The notes: generated by a model from the sequence alone, not told the origin. A stretch of 64,000 bases of DNA from Alloscardovia omnicolens DSM 21503 (GCF_000420505.1 NZ_ATVB01000002.1:100149-164148); one strand, 5' to 3'; counted from the stretch's first letter, positions 9,849 through 19,354 are shown. Program-made: numbers and translations.

Positions 9849-10922
9849 CTAGAACAGTGATGTGACATCATCAGGAGGCGTTAAACCCAAATGATTCCAC
9901 GCTTTTGAAGTAGCTACACGACCGCGTGGAGTGCGTGTCATAAAGCCTTCACGCACTAAATACGGTTCGCATACTGTTTCTACTGTTTCAGACTCCTCAC
10001 CCACCATGGCAGATAAGTTGTTGAGTCCTACAGGTCCGCCGGCAAAATTCTTGCACATTGCTGTAAGCACAGCAATATCTAAGCGGTCTAGACCTTGGGA
10101 ATCAATCTGATACAGTTCCAAAGCATCGAGCACAGATTCTGAATTAACAACATCTAAGGAATGAACAATTGCCCAATCGCGCACACGACGAAGTAGACGG
10201 TTAGCTACACGTGGTGTGCCACGAGAGCGAATGGCAAGCTCATAAGCTGCATCATCATCAACGCGAATGCCAAGCACATCGGCAGACCGTAGAATAAGTT
10301 TTTTTAACTCACTTGTTGGGTAATAATCCAAGTGAGCTGTAAAACCAAAGCGTGCGCGCAACGGAGATGGTAGCATGCCTTCGCGCGTGGTAGCACCAAT
10401 AACAGTAAAACGTGGTAAAGTCAGCGGAATAGAGGAAGCACCTGGCCCCTTACCCACCATAACGTCTACACGGAAATCTTCCATTGCAATATACAGCAAT
10501 TCTTCTGCAGCTCGGGGCAAACGATGAATTTCATCAATAAAAAGAACTTCGCCTTCTTCTAAAGATGACACTATCGATGCTAAATCTCCTGCATGCTGAA
10601 TTGCAGGTCCAGAGGTAACACGAATCGGTACTCCTAATTCATGTGCCACAATCATAGATAAAGTAGTTTTACCAAGACCTGGAGGACCAGCCAGCAAAAT
10701 ATGATCAGGTGGAACAGCGCGCAATTGAGCTGCATCAAGAAATAGCTTCATCTGCGCCTTGAGTTGTGGCTGCCCAATAAAAGTATCGAGAGTGTCTGGA
10801 CGCAACTCTTCATCGCTGACCTGTTCATTAGTATGAGGTTCAGCGGAAATCATGCGCAGACCTTCTTCGCGCGCATCATTTGGCATATTGAGCATGTCTG
10901 GTTGATTCATAGAATCAGACAT
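9849..10922 (-). CDS. ruvB: Holliday junction branch-migration helicase RuvB
   Basis: 357 residues. AAA+ ATPase with Walker A GPPGLGKT at 79-86, Walker B LFIDEIHR near 130, sensor 1 IGATTR and arginine-finger region SPLRARFGF. The C-terminal winged helix includes [17 protein letters not shown]. RuvB hexamers drive branch migration of Holliday junctions with RuvA. The ATG overlaps the ruvA stop (TAATG), so translation is coupled. The N-terminal 30 residues are a variable extension, common in actinobacteria. Confidence 0.97.
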   Translation of the reverse strand: MSDSMNQPDMLNMPNDAREEGLRMISAEPHTNEQVSDEELRPDTLDTFIGQPQLKAQMKLFLDAAQLRAVPPDHILLAGPPGLGKTTLSMIVAHELGVPIRVTSGPAIQHAGDLASIVSSLEEGEVLFIDEIHRLPRAAEELLYIAMEDFRVDVMVGKGPGASSIPLTLPRFTVIGATTREGMLPSPLRARFGFTAHLDYYPTSELKKLILRSADVLGIRVDDDAAYELAIRSRGTPRVANRLLRRVRDWAIVHSLDVVNSESVLDALELYQIDSQGLDRLDIAVLTAMCKNFAGGPVGLNNLSAMVGEESETVETVCEPYLVREGFMTRTPRGRVATSKAWNHLGLTPPDDVTSLF

Positions 10923-11563
10923 TAACGTCCCCTATCTAAACGAGTTAAAGCTTCACGCAAGACGACTGGAACTTGAGAAGTATGTAACGGAATTTCTAAT
11001 CCTAAATCAGTCATAGTTTGCTCAACAGTTGCTGCAGCATCTTTAAGCTGCCAGCCTAAGGATACTAAGCCTTGAACCACTTGGCGTGCGCCTTCATCGC
11101 TTGTAGATGCACCATGAGGAGCTGGTTGCGCGGAATCAGAAGATGAATCAGAGACTAAGGAGTCAAGATTGACCGACCCACTTAGTTCCACAATAATTTT
11201 CTGTGCGCCCTTCTTGCCAAGTCCAGGAGCTTTAGTCAGTGCAGTAACATCGTTATTGCGAATGGCTTTAATAAGATCTTCGGTTGTTAACGTCGATAAG
11301 ATAGCCATGGCTACACGCGGTCCAATGCCATTAACCTTAGTAAGCTGAGCAAAAAAGTCTTGCGTTGCTTTATGCAAAAAACCATACAGGGCTATAGCAT
11401 CTTGAGAAACCGTCATGGTAGTAAGAACATAAACTTCTCTACCTGCACGCAGTTGGCTTAAATCTTTACCCGACATGCGCACGCTGTACCCTACTCCCGC
11501 TACTTCAATAATCGCGGAATCGGCGTAGACGCCAGCAACTTCACCGCGCAAACTCGCAATCAT
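10922..11563 (-). CDS. ruvA: Holliday junction DNA-binding protein RuvA
   Basis: 213 residues from the ATG at 11561-11563, preceded by GAGGTGG; a GTG three codons upstream is less well placed because it lies inside that ribosome binding site. The N-terminal OB fold starts [11 protein letters not shown], the helix-hairpin-helix region has [14 protein letters not shown] and [13 protein letters not shown], and the C-terminal domain III (about 155-213) binds RuvB. RuvA holds the four-way junction for RuvB. A candidate LexA box lies 29-42 bases upstream, so ruvAB may have its own SOS promoter apart from yebC-ruvC. Confidence 0.96.
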   Translation of the reverse strand: MIASLRGEVAGVYADSAIIEVAGVGYSVRMSGKDLSQLRAGREVYVLTTMTVSQDAIALYGFLHKATQDFFAQLTKVNGIGPRVAMAILSTLTTEDLIKAIRNNDVTALTKAPGLGKKGAQKIIVELSGSVNLDSLVSDSSSDSAQPAPHGASTSDEGARQVVQGLVSLGWQLKDAAATVEQTMTDLGLEIPLHTSQVPVVLREALTRLDRGR

Positions 11564-11591
11564 AGCCACCACCTCAACAGGATTAAAAGTT

Positions 11592-11614
11592 AGAACATTT
11601 GTTCGAAAAGTATA
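11592..11614 (-). promoter_or_regulatory. Candidate SOS (LexA) box and -10 box of ruvAB
   Basis: The minus strand reads CGAACAAATGTTCT at 11605-11592, matching the actinobacterial and Gram-positive LexA consensus CGAAC-N4-GTTCG at nine of ten fixed positions (GAAC-N4-GTTC is perfect). A TATACT -10-like hexamer at 11609-11614 is immediately upstream, so bound LexA would cover the transcription start. The gap between ruvC and ruvA is the expected place. Confidence 0.7.
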
Positions 11615-11620
11615 TCTAGC

Positions 11621-12202
11621 TTACATGTCTCGGCGGACACCACGGCCAAATCGTGCCTTGCGTTGAGCGTCTGCCCATTGCTTTTGTGCGGCAGTGAGAT
11701 GCTGCTCACGCTCTCCGCCTTCAATAGCTCCCGCTGGACGCAGAGCATGGCACATAGCTAAGGCTAAAGCATCGGCTGCATCAGGAGGATTAACAATGGA
11801 ATTTAATCCCAAAATTTTAGTAACCATGCGTTGCATCTGAGGCTTATCAGCCTGCCCATTACCAGTAATGGCAAGTTTTGCCTCAGTTGGCGTGTGCAAT
11901 GCTACAGGAATACGCCGTTGAGCTGCTGCTACCATAGCTAAACCAGCTGCTTGAGCTGTGCCGAGCACAGTAGCACGGTTCTCTTGAGCGAAAACTCGTT
12001 CAATGGAGACAACATCGGGAGCAAACTCGTCGAGCTTAGCGCTCAAACCGTTAAAAATCGTGAGCAAACGCGCATCCTGAGGAGTATTTGGCTGCGTACG
12101 AATAACGTCTACATGAATAAAAGAAAGCCGGCGCGAATGGCCGGCTTCTATAACACCGACTCCGCAGCGAGTAAGCCCGGGGTCAACGCCTAAAATAATC
12201 AC
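11621..12202 (-). CDS. ruvC: Crossover junction endonuclease RuvC
   Basis: 193 residues. An RNase H-like nuclease with the acidic residues in place: Asp7 in [10 protein letters not shown], Glu in SIERVF, and the Asp pair in [14 protein letters not shown]. It cuts Holliday junctions held by RuvAB. It starts with GTG, with GAAGAG about 13 bases and GAG about eight bases upstream, ten bases after the yebC stop. The C-terminal 40 residues are basic and variable. The yebC-ruvC-ruvA-ruvB order is the usual actinobacterial one. Confidence 0.96.
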   Translation of the reverse strand: MIILGVDPGLTRCGVGVIEAGHSRRLSFIHVDVIRTQPNTPQDARLLTIFNGLSAKLDEFAPDVVSIERVFAQENRATVLGTAQAAGLAMVAAAQRRIPVALHTPTEAKLAITGNGQADKPQMQRMVTKILGLNSIVNPPDAADALALAMCHALRPAGAIEGGEREQHLTAAQKQWADAQRKARFGRGVRRDM

Positions 12203-12212
12203 TCAGTAATCT

Positions 12213-12968
12213 CTACTCTTCGTCCAGCTGAGCCATCACTTCGTCAGAAGCGGTCCAGTTAGCGAAAATATCCTGAACATCGTCGAGCTCATCCAAGGCA
12301 TCGATCAAACGGTTCACCTTAGAAGCGGCCTCGAAATCGAGTTCGACTTCGTTCAAAGGAATAAGAGTAGATTCTGCAGAATCGTAGTCGAAACCTGCAT
12401 CCTGAATAGCCTTACGCACAGCTACAACATCGCTTGGGGCGGTGGTAATAGTGAAGACATCGTCTTCTTCTACCACATCGTCTGCACCTGCTTCGGCAGC
12501 AACTTCGAAGAGCTTATCGAAATCAACGCCGTCAGCTGGAACAACAATCTGCCCCTTACGCTCGAAGTTGAAGGATACAGAACCGTTTTCTGCCAAGGAA
12601 CCGCCATTCTTAGACAGTGTAGAACGCACGTCTGCAGCTGCACGGTTACGGTTATCGGTTAGGCAGTTAATAATAAGGCCGATGCCGCCAGGAGCGTAAC
12701 CTTCGTAAGTAATCTCCTCGTAGTTTGCGCCACCTGCTTCTTCACCAGAACCGCGCTTAACTGCGCGAGTAATGTTATCTGCTGGAAGAGAGTTCTTCTT
12801 AGCCTTGGTAATAGCATCGTAGAGCGCTGGGTTACCATCAGGATCTCCACCACCGTTACGTGCTGCGATTTCAATGTTCTTTACGAGCTTTGCGAAGAGC
12901 TTACCACGCTTTGCGTCAATAGCGGCCTTCTTGTGCTTGGTGGTAGCCCACTTGGAATGTCCTGACAT
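12213..12968 (-). CDS. yebC: YebC/PmpR-family regulatory protein
   Basis: 251 residues, full length for the family, beginning with the signature MSGHSKWATTKHKKAAIDAKRGK. The acidic C-terminal half contains DGVDFDKLFEVAAEAGADDV. YebC proteins are reported as DNA-binding regulators, and newer work on the family links some members to translation at proline stretches; which applies here cannot be told. GAGGAG precedes the ATG by four bases. It leads the yebC-ruvC unit, with ruvAB after. Confidence 0.94.
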   Translation of the reverse strand: MSGHSKWATTKHKKAAIDAKRGKLFAKLVKNIEIAARNGGGDPDGNPALYDAITKAKKNSLPADNITRAVKRGSGEEAGGANYEEITYEGYAPGGIGLIINCLTDNRNRAAADVRSTLSKNGGSLAENGSVSFNFERKGQIVVPADGVDFDKLFEVAAEAGADDVVEEDDVFTITTAPSDVVAVRKAIQDAGFDYDSAESTLIPLNEVELDFEAASKVNRLIDALDELDDVQDIFANWTASDEVMAQLDEE

Positions 12969-13021
12969 GACTCTCCTCGTAATATACGTACGAATAAACC
13001 GTGTTTATTTTATGCACCCCT

Positions 13022-13645
13022 TCAGACAGAGTGCACTGATTGCTTGTAGACCGTAGCTATGCGCTGAAAAACTGTGATTATTCCCAGTACGGTGAGCAGC
13101 AGCATTGCCAGCGCGAGCACAGCCACGGGAGCCCCCAGACCGCGTAGAGCCAGCGCAATAAGGATGATGGTGATACGATCTGCACGCGTAGCAATACCGT
13201 TTTTCGCTTCGAAGCCGACCGCTTCTGCTCGAGCGCGCGCGTAGGGCGTTACAAAAGACGTGAGCATAGCTGTTAACGCGCTGATTATTCCGATGATGGT
13301 CCACGCATTATCGATAGGCGTGTGCAGCGCGAAATACAAGATGACTGCGAGCAAGAGCACCCAGTCTGCAATACGGTCGAGAGTTGAATCGAGGAACGCC
13401 CCGAAAGCAGTACTGCCACCGCTGAGAGCTGCCACCGATCCATCGAGCGAATCGAACAGTACGAGAACAGTAAGCACGGCCGCGCCAGCAAACAGATAGC
13501 CGCTCATTCCCGTGCAGATAGCTACCACGATGGTGAGCACGGAACCGGCTACCGTAACTGCGTTTGCGCTAATATGGGCGCGCACTAAGGCAGCTGCGAG
13601 TGGCTCAATGATTTTCTTGAGCGGTGAGCGCAGATTTTCGAGCAT
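13022..13645 (-). CDS. pgsA: CDP-alcohol phosphatidyltransferase, probable phosphatidylinositol-phosphate synthase
   Basis: 207 residues and about six membrane helices. The CDP-alcohol motif D-x2-DG-x2-A...G-x3-D-x3-D is present as DSLDGSVA then FGAFLDSTLDR, with all four catalytic aspartates; the Arg usual after the Ala is Ala here. The thrS-HIT-pgsA order is that of mycobacteria, where this gene makes phosphatidylinositol phosphate from CDP-diacylglycerol and inositol phosphate. That specificity is inferred from context. I chose the ATG at 13643-13645, four bases after the HIT stop; the frame is open further up inside the HIT gene. Coupled translation is likely because the Shine-Dalgarno is weak. 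Confidence 0.85.
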   Translation of the reverse strand: MLENLRSPLKKIIEPLAAALVRAHISANAVTVAGSVLTIVVAICTGMSGYLFAGAAVLTVLVLFDSLDGSVAALSGGSTAFGAFLDSTLDRIADWVLLLAVILYFALHTPIDNAWTIIGIISALTAMLTSFVTPYARARAEAVGFEAKNGIATRADRITIILIALALRGLGAPVAVLALAMLLLTVLGIITVFQRIATVYKQSVHSV

Positions 13646-13649
13646 GATT

Positions 13650-14231
13650 TTACAGTCCGAACTCAGGAGCGATACGAGCGGCTTCTGCTGCGTAGGCGGC
13701 ACGCTGATTCTCTAAAAGAATAGGTATGGTGCGCGTTTGCGCAACAATAGGCATAAAGTTTGAATCGCCATTCCATCGAGGTACGAGATGCTGATGCAAG
13801 TGGGTAGCCACTCCTGCTCCCCCAGCTTCTCCTTGATTTACGCCAATATTAAAACCGTCAGGATGAGACACATTGGTCATAACCTGCATAGCCATTTGAG
13901 TAGCTTTTTCGAATTCGAAAAGAACTGCATCGCTGTGCACATCGGTGAGCAAAGCCACATGCTCGTTTGGGCACACCATAACGTGGCCACTATTGTACGG
14001 ATACAGATTCATAATAATAAACACGTTTTTACCGCGCCATACAATAAGACCGTCTTCGTCACTCTTTGTCTGTGCTTCACAGAATGGGCATGGTTTTGGC
14101 TGCTTTGGCTTGTCTGTTTGTGGCTTGGAATCGCGCAAAACATAGCTCATGCGCTGTGGAGTCCACAAGCGTTCGTAATGATCTTCCTGCGGTGGAAAAT
14201 TCTGAGGGTCATCAATCTGTACATCTGTCAT
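13650..14231 (-). CDS. HIT-family nucleotide hydrolase/phosphorylase (Ap4A phosphorylase-like)
   Basis: 193 residues from the ATG at 14229-14231. A CxxC pair (CPFCEAQ) comes early, and the histidine triad HLHQHLVP is near the centre, preceded by NIGVNQGEAGGAGV. This matches the actinobacterial HIT protein next to thrS (Rv2613c-type diadenosine tetraphosphate phosphorylase), so it probably degrades dinucleoside polyphosphates that aminoacyl-tRNA synthetases produce. The frame is open 15 codons further upstream, but those codons lie in the thrS terminator hairpin. No clear ribosome binding site is seen; TAAAGT lies eight bases before the ATG. Confidence 0.88.
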   Translation of the reverse strand: MTDVQIDDPQNFPPQEDHYERLWTPQRMSYVLRDSKPQTDKPKQPKPCPFCEAQTKSDEDGLIVWRGKNVFIIMNLYPYNSGHVMVCPNEHVALLTDVHSDAVLFEFEKATQMAMQVMTNVSHPDGFNIGVNQGEAGGAGVATHLHQHLVPRWNGDSNFMPIVAQTRTIPILLENQRAAYAAEAARIAPEFGL

Positions 14232-14251
14232 ACTTGCTGACTTTACGCATA

Positions 14252-14286
14252 CGAAAAGACCTTGCCACAAAGACAAGGTCTTTTCG
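14252..14286 (-). terminator. Hairpin between thrS and the HIT gene
   Basis: Inverted repeat of 13 bp (CGAAAAGACCTTG) with a nine-base loop; on the minus strand the second arm ends in TTTT. It begins nine bases after the thrS stop codon. It could end or attenuate thrS transcription before the HIT-pgsA pair. Confidence 0.7.
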
Positions 14287-14294
14287 AGGTTTAT

Positions 14295-16337
14295 TTACTC
14301 AGCGTGAGCGTCGGTATGAGCTGTGAAGTCATCCACAGAATTAATCAGCGCGTGCGAATCAATCGCCTGATTAATCCACTCAACTGCAGTATCGACTGCA
14401 ATACCGTTGAGCTGACTACCGTCGCGGAAGCGGAAAGATACAGCGTTATTGTTCATATCTTCCTCGCCCACAATCAAAATGAACGGAACCTTCGACTTCG
14501 ATGCGTTACGGATCTTCTTACCGAAGCGATCGTTCGAGGAATCAACCTCGCTGCGCACCATCGTCTTATCAAGCTTGCTCATAATCGAGTTGACATGATC
14601 CAAGCAGTTCTCTGCTACAGGCACCCCCAAAACCTGTACTGGAGCAATCCAAGCAGGGAAAGCGCCAGAATAATGTTCAAGCAAAATAGCAAAGAAGCGT
14701 TCAATCGAACCAAACAGAGCACGGTGAATCATTACAGGACGCTGACGCGTGCCATCGGCTGCAATATATTCCAAATCAAAACGCTCAGGAAGATTGAAAT
14801 CAAGCTGAATCGTGGAGACCTGCCAGGTGCGACCCAATGCATCGCGTGCCTGAACGGAAATCTTAGGACCATAGAAAGCAGCGCCTGCAGGATCGTCTAC
14901 AAGCTCCAAACCAGATTCTTTAGCAACAGAAGCGAGCGTGTTCGTTGCTTCTTCCCAGATTTCATCGGAACCCACATACTTGTGCTCGTCTTTAGTAGAC
15001 AGCTCCAAGTAGAAGTCATTCAAACCAAAATCGCGCAGAAGATTCAAAACGAACTCAAGCAGGCTCTTGAGCTCATCACGCATCTGTTCGCGAGTGCAGT
15101 AAATATGGGAATCATCCTGAGTTAAACCGCGCACACGAGTTAAACCATGTACAACGCCTGACTTCTCATAACGGTAAACCGTGCCGAACTCAAACAAACG
15201 CAAAGGCAGTTCGCGATAAGAGCGCTGACGAGACTTGAAAATGAGGTTATGCATTGGGCAGTTCATTGGCTTCAAATAGTAATCGAAGCCTGCCTTAGTA
15301 ATATTGCCGTCCTCATCGCGCTCCTCGTCCAAATGCATTGGAGGATACATTCCATCCTTATACCACTGCAAATGACCGGAAGTTTCATACAAACCACCCT
15401 TGGTAATATGAGGTGTCTGTACGAAGGAGTAGCCGCTGGTTTCATGCAGCTTGCTGGAGTAATCCTTCATAGCATTAATAATGGCGGCGCCTTTCGGATG
15501 GAATACTGCTAAACCAGAGCCAATTTCATCTGGGAAGGAGAACAAATCCATCTCCGCACCCAGCTTGCGATGATCGCGCTTAGCAGCCTCTTCTAAACGA
15601 GTCATATAAGCTTTAAGCTCATCCTTGGAAGGCCAAGCGGTACCGTAAATACGCTGAAGCATTGGGTTGTGCTCATTACCGCGCCAATATGCTGCAGCTG
15701 CGCGCTGAACTTTGAATGCTTTAATAAAGCGAGTATTAGGCAGATGAGGACCGTGGCACAAGTCCTTCCATACAACGTTACCATCTCGATCCACGTTATC
15801 GTAGAAACTTAATTCACCCTGGGATACTTCGATAGCTTCTTCAGCGCTAATCTGATCTTCTGCAGCACCAATAAGCTCTAACTTATATGGTTGGTCAGCT
15901 TCTTCTGCACGTGCTTCTTCTTCAGTTACTACGCGACGTACAAAACGCTGAGAGGACTTAATAATGCGCTGCATGCGCTTTTCAATGTCTTTTAACTCGT
16001 CTGGAGTAAAAGGCTCGTCCACATCGAAATCGTAGTAGAAACCATCTTTAATAACAGGACCAATACCAAGCTTGGCGTTTGGACGCACTTCTTGCACTGC
16101 CTGAGCCATAACGTGAGTGGCTGAGTGACGCATAATAGCAAGACCATCTTCGCTGTCGATGGCAATAGATTCGACTACATCTCCCTCATGCAAAGGAGTG
16201 TAAAGATCGCGAGGATTACCATTAATGCGAACAGCAATAATATCTTTATTATCTGCAAAAAGCTCAACACCAGTGATGTTTGGCTCGATTTCATGAGAAT
16301 CACCATTAAGGGTGATATGAAGAGAAGCTGCTGACAC
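14295..16337 (-). CDS. thrS: Threonyl-tRNA synthetase
   Basis: 680 residues, class II. Domains in order: N-terminal TGS (about 1-65), the editing/SAD domain ([13 protein letters not shown], with C-H in [10 protein letters not shown]), the catalytic core with motif 2 [16 protein letters not shown] and the zinc Cys in KPMNCPMHN, and a C-terminal anticodon-binding domain. It charges tRNA-Thr in the cytoplasm. It starts with GTG, eight bases after AAAGGA. Upstream are four tRNA genes on the same strand 198 bases away. I saw no T-box: the conserved T-box antiterminator sequence is absent from the 200-base leader. Confidence 0.97.
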   Translation of the reverse strand: MSAASLHITLNGDSHEIEPNITGVELFADNKDIIAVRINGNPRDLYTPLHEGDVVESIAIDSEDGLAIMRHSATHVMAQAVQEVRPNAKLGIGPVIKDGFYYDFDVDEPFTPDELKDIEKRMQRIIKSSQRFVRRVVTEEEARAEEADQPYKLELIGAAEDQISAEEAIEVSQGELSFYDNVDRDGNVVWKDLCHGPHLPNTRFIKAFKVQRAAAAYWRGNEHNPMLQRIYGTAWPSKDELKAYMTRLEEAAKRDHRKLGAEMDLFSFPDEIGSGLAVFHPKGAAIINAMKDYSSKLHETSGYSFVQTPHITKGGLYETSGHLQWYKDGMYPPMHLDEERDEDGNITKAGFDYYLKPMNCPMHNLIFKSRQRSYRELPLRLFEFGTVYRYEKSGVVHGLTRVRGLTQDDSHIYCTREQMRDELKSLLEFVLNLLRDFGLNDFYLELSTKDEHKYVGSDEIWEEATNTLASVAKESGLELVDDPAGAAFYGPKISVQARDALGRTWQVSTIQLDFNLPERFDLEYIAADGTRQRPVMIHRALFGSIERFFAILLEHYSGAFPAWIAPVQVLGVPVAENCLDHVNSIMSKLDKTMVRSEVDSSNDRFGKKIRNASKSKVPFILIVGEEDMNNNAVSFRFRDGSQLNGIAVDTAVEWINQAIDSHALINSVDDFTAHTDAHAE

Positions 16338-16534
16338 AGTTCGTTCCTTTTCATCTTGAGGTCCGCGTTACAGGTGCAGACCGCCTATATGTTCATAGCA
16401 AGCTTAGAAGTACGAGAGGACGTTGGGAATGAGGTGTGGCGTAGCTCGGAAATACTCTGGGAATCAAGGAAACTGTGAGAGAAAAAGAAAAACGGAAAAT
16501 AAAAGAAAGAATAAGAGAGTACTCAAATTAAGAG

Positions 16535-16607
<73 letters not shown>

Positions 16608-16658
16608 AAGTATACTTACATATTCATTTATACGCTTTTATTGACTAGCTTTAGCCTG

Positions 16659-16731
16659 TGGGCGATACAGGATTTGAACCTGTGACCTCTTCCGTGTCAG
16701 GGAAGCGCGCTAGCCCCTGCGCCAATCGCCC
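16659..16731 (-). tRNA. tRNA-Val (GAC)
   Basis: Same acceptor stem and D arm as the CAC gene 51 bases away, with anticodon loop CTGACAC, anticodon GAC reading GUC/GUU. Discriminator A and no encoded CCA. Confidence 0.95.
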
Positions 16732-16746
16732 AGTCTAATAAAAGAG

Positions 16747-16817
16747 AGGTGAGTACGAGAGTCGAACTCGTCTATACGGCTTTGCAGGCCGCTGCCTAAC
16801 CGCTTGGCTAACTCACC
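16747..16817 (-). tRNA. tRNA-Cys (GCA)
   Basis: Acceptor stem GGTGAGT/ACTCACC, anticodon loop CTGCAAA with anticodon GCA, T-loop GTTCGACTC. Discriminator U, the identity base expected for tRNA-Cys. No encoded CCA. Confidence 0.95.
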
Positions 16818-16843
16818 GTAAGAGGTCAACTCGACTGACCACG

Positions 16844-16916
16844 AGCGGACAACGGGACTCGAACCCGCGGTCTCGACCTTGGCAAGGTCGCGCTTTACCA
16901 ACTAAGCTATGTCCGC
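16844..16916 (-). tRNA. tRNA-Gly (GCC)
   Basis: Acceptor stem GCGGACA/TGTCCGC, anticodon loop TTGCCAA with anticodon GCC, T-loop GTTCGAACC, discriminator U. It is the first gene of the four-tRNA unit, about 35 bases downstream of the predicted promoter. Confidence 0.95.
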
Positions 16917-16950
16917 AATGTGCTGTGCAAGTTGCTGAGCACGAGATATA

Positions 16951-16979
16951 ACTATAACGATGTGGCTATGGTTGGTCAA
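16951..16979 (-). promoter_or_regulatory. Promoter of the tRNA Gly-Cys-Val-Val operon
   Basis: On the minus strand TTGACC (16979-16974), exactly 17 bases, then TATAGT (16956-16951). Both hexamers are one or two bases from consensus. The predicted start is about 28 bases upstream of tRNA-Gly. Confidence 0.75.
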
Positions 16980-17487
16980 GTATCGGCGTGTTGCTATACG
17001 TTGTGCAAGTTTTCATTCATTTTACCTCAAAAGGATTGGGAGTCTTCAGATATATACAATGGAATTTTCGCGGTTCTTGGGGGTTTTATTGCGATCTTGT
17101 TTAGTTTCGTGCCTGCGTTTGGTTAGGTTTTATTCTTCGGATTCTTGAAGTAAGTAGTGCGCTTGGACGGTTGGTTCATGAATCGTGACTTGGTTAGCGC
17201 TCCATGATTCCACGCTCGGATGAGGATTCCAATCACTCTCAACGATGGACGTGAACGTTGTTGGCGTTCGGCGCTAGCAACTTCTATGTACTCATGGGAG
17301 AGAATTGAGAACCTTTTTCGGGCGCACGCATTGTCAGCGTTGCGCGCTCACAACTTCCACGCTCCTAAAACCAATAAAACCTACGCAACCCACTAATCTC
17401 CATGAGTCACTTTAGCCCTTGGCTCAAAAAATATGCCGGCGGCGAGAACAATATTTCTTATATCCATTCTTCTCGTATGCTAGTTTT
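16980..17487. other. Intergenic region with no supported gene, containing a repeated motif
   Basis: No reading frame here has a ribosome binding site or a recognisable product. It contains the 23-base motif at 17072-17194 neighbourhood (17172-17194) that recurs at 63975-63997 with two mismatches. It also has short inverted repeats: TAGGTTTTATT near 17123 against its complement near 17372, and GTTAGCGC near 17194 against GCGCTAGCAAC near 17272. The end near 17476 (TATGCT) may be the -10 box of the PAC2 gene. Confidence 0.5.
17172..17194 (+). repeat. Dispersed intergenic motif, copy 1
   Basis: TGGTTCATGAATCGTGACTT plus GGT. It agrees with 63975-63997 at 21 of 23 positions. Both copies are in non-coding DNA about 47 kb apart and in the same orientation. 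Confidence 0.6.
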
Positions 17488-18438
17488 ATGACAGATTTTA
17501 GAGAGAATTTTGAGCCTGAAGCTTTTGATGCTTTTTCTGATCAGTTTGGTGAAGAACCGCGCAAACACCGTACTGTATTAATCAGTGCTTTCGAAGGGTG
17601 GAATGACGCTGGGTTAGCAGCAACGCAGGCTTTGCATTTTCTTTTACGCGCTTATTCTCAATCAGCACATGAGGTCGATCATATCTGTTGTGGCAGCTTC
17701 TACGACTATACAGATAATCGTCCAGTCATCGTAAGCGTTGAAGGTAAGCGTAAAATTTTATGGCCAGAAACGAGCTTCACGCAAATCGATATTAATCCTG
17801 AACTAAGCCTTATTATTCAGATTGCTCCAGAACCTAATTTTAAGTGGACTGAATATTGTCAGCGCACTCTCCGTATTGCTGATGAAAATGAAGTAGATGA
17901 AGTCATAACAGTCAGTGCTATATATGGCGATTGCACGCATCGCCGGCCATTGCCTATGGTTTTCCACAATGCAGCCGATAACACTGCCACTCCCCAATCG
18001 TATAACGGTCCTATAGGTATTCCTACCGTTCTCAGCTATGAAACAGTAGACAGTGGTTTTATCTCTCACTCAATGTATGTGTCCGTGCCATCTTATGCCC
18101 CGTATGTGGACAATCAAGAAAAACCTAATCCTTTGGCTATGTGGAACGTTATCGATGCCTTATCTGACTATCTGGATGTATATCTTAAAGATGACGGCTT
18201 GCCAGAGCAAGTTAAGCAGTGGCGCAAGAAAGCAAATGCATTAGCAAGGACGAATCCTGATATTGCTGAGTATATGAAAACCGTTGAGTCCTACAGAGAT
18301 AATCAGGAACGACTCGATTATATTACCTCCGAAGCTGCGGAAAATATGATTGATGACGCTGAGAAATTCTTACGAGATTTTGGATGGGATAAAACAGACG
18401 ATGCGCCCGATATGCCGGGTTCGCCACATCTACGTTAG
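17488..18438 (+). CDS. PAC2-family protein
   Basis: 316 residues. The family fold is recognisable from ISAFEGWNDAGLAATQAL near the N-terminus, IIQIAPEPNFKW, VSAIYGDCTHRRP in the middle and the FISHSMYVSVPSYAPY segment, ending in an acidic helical tail. PAC2 proteins are related to eukaryotic proteasome assembly chaperones; the bacterial role is not established. No proteasome gene is in the window. I chose the ATG at 17488 because the preceding in-frame codons do not resemble the family. No Shine-Dalgarno is visible and TATGCT lies six bases before the ATG, so the mRNA may be leaderless. A fructosamine kinase follows after 58 bases. Confidence 0.88.
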   Translation: MTDFRENFEPEAFDAFSDQFGEEPRKHRTVLISAFEGWNDAGLAATQALHFLLRAYSQSAHEVDHICCGSFYDYTDNRPVIVSVEGKRKILWPETSFTQIDINPELSLIIQIAPEPNFKWTEYCQRTLRIADENEVDEVITVSAIYGDCTHRRPLPMVFHNAADNTATPQSYNGPIGIPTVLSYETVDSGFISHSMYVSVPSYAPYVDNQEKPNPLAMWNVIDALSDYLDVYLKDDGLPEQVKQWRKKANALARTNPDIAEYMKTVESYRDNQERLDYITSEAAENMIDDAEKFLRDFGWDKTDDAPDMPGSPHLR

Positions 18439-18496
18439 TTTCTTTGTTTACCTGTGCATTAGAATGAGAGCATATACCGCTTGGAAGGAGCGTCTC

Positions 18497-19306
18497 ATGG
18501 CACAGATGGCAATTCATAGAAAATCTCGTTCCTTTGCCCCAGAAGGTTTCTTTGAGTGTGAAGCAAAAGGGCTGCTCTGGCTCAAGGAAGCTGAAAAAGT
18601 GGGAGGATCGCGTGTTGTTCAGGTGCATGATTGGGCAAGTGATTATTTAGATATTGAGCGTATCTCCCCTGCCAGCGCTACGCCAGATGCAGCATATCAA
18701 TTTGGGCGAAGTCTCGCTCGCATGCATGATTATGGCGCAGAAACTTTTGGAGCTGCTCCTGCAGATTATGAGGGAACATGTTATTTTGGTCCGCTCCAAG
18801 ATCCTGTTGCCATGGATACAGGCGATTGGGATAATGCTGTGGATTATTACGCTCAGGGTCGTTTGATTCCTATGGTTGATTTAGGTTTACACCGAGGACT
18901 TTTGACTGCTGCAGACGCTGATTTAACGCAGGAAGTATGTGACGCTTTGCCAGAACTTATGGGAGCCGCTGCCTCAGATAAGCCGGCACGCATTCACGGT
19001 GATTTGTGGAGTGGCAATGTAATGTGGACGCGATCTGCTGATGATGAGGTAGAAGCTGTGCTCATTGACCCTGCTGCCCATGGAGGACATCGAGAAGAGG
19101 ACTTATCTATGCTGTCTTTGTTCGGCATGAGTTTTATGAGCGATATTATGCGCGGGTATGAAAGCGTTCATCCACTGAAAAAAGGGTTCGACGAGCGTAG
19201 AACTTTGTGGCAGCTCTACCCTATTGCTGGACATTGCGTGTTCTTTGGTGGTGGTTATGTGAGCCAGTATCGATCGATGTGCAGGCAACTGCTAGCACAA
19301 CGCTAA
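18497..19306 (+). CDS. Fructosamine kinase-family protein
   Basis: 269 residues. Aminoglycoside phosphotransferase-like kinase fold with the catalytic loop HGDLWSGNVMW (Asp and Asn) and the metal-binding DPAAHGGHREEDLSM, both characteristic of the fructosamine-3-kinase family. These enzymes phosphorylate sugars attached to amines (glycated proteins or ribosylamines), which destabilises the adduct. The bacterial substrate is not known from sequence. The ATG at 18497 follows GGAAGGAG by six bases. It sits downstream of the PAC2 gene on the same strand and ends at a two-way terminator shared with dnaJ. Confidence 0.9.
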   Translation: MAQMAIHRKSRSFAPEGFFECEAKGLLWLKEAEKVGGSRVVQVHDWASDYLDIERISPASATPDAAYQFGRSLARMHDYGAETFGAAPADYEGTCYFGPLQDPVAMDTGDWDNAVDYYAQGRLIPMVDLGLHRGLLTAADADLTQEVCDALPELMGAAASDKPARIHGDLWSGNVMWTRSADDEVEAVLIDPAAHGGHREEDLSMLSLFGMSFMSDIMRGYESVHPLKKGFDERRTLWQLYPIAGHCVFFGGGYVSQYRSMCRQLLAQR

Positions 19307-19310
19307 AAGT

Positions 19311-19341
19311 TAAGGGCTGGATACGTCGTATCCAGCCCTTA
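19311..19341. terminator. Bidirectional terminator between fructosamine kinase and dnaJ
   Basis: Stem TAAGGGCTGGATAC with loop GTC, perfect over 14 bp. It lies between two convergent stop codons (19306 and 19355). Confidence 0.85.
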
Positions 19342-19354
19342 TTACTTGTGCAAC

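Noticed and set aside
14262..15125. A 287-codon open frame on the plus strand opposite thrS
   Set aside because: Antisense to a clear thrS, no start signal, no family resemblance.
16338..16534. T-box leader for thrS
   Set aside because: The conserved T-box antiterminator sequence is not present; only a small GGTC/GACC hairpin.
16920..17148. Short plus-strand open frames beyond the tRNA cluster
   Set aside because: They overlap the tRNA promoter, lack ribosome binding sites and have no recognisable product.
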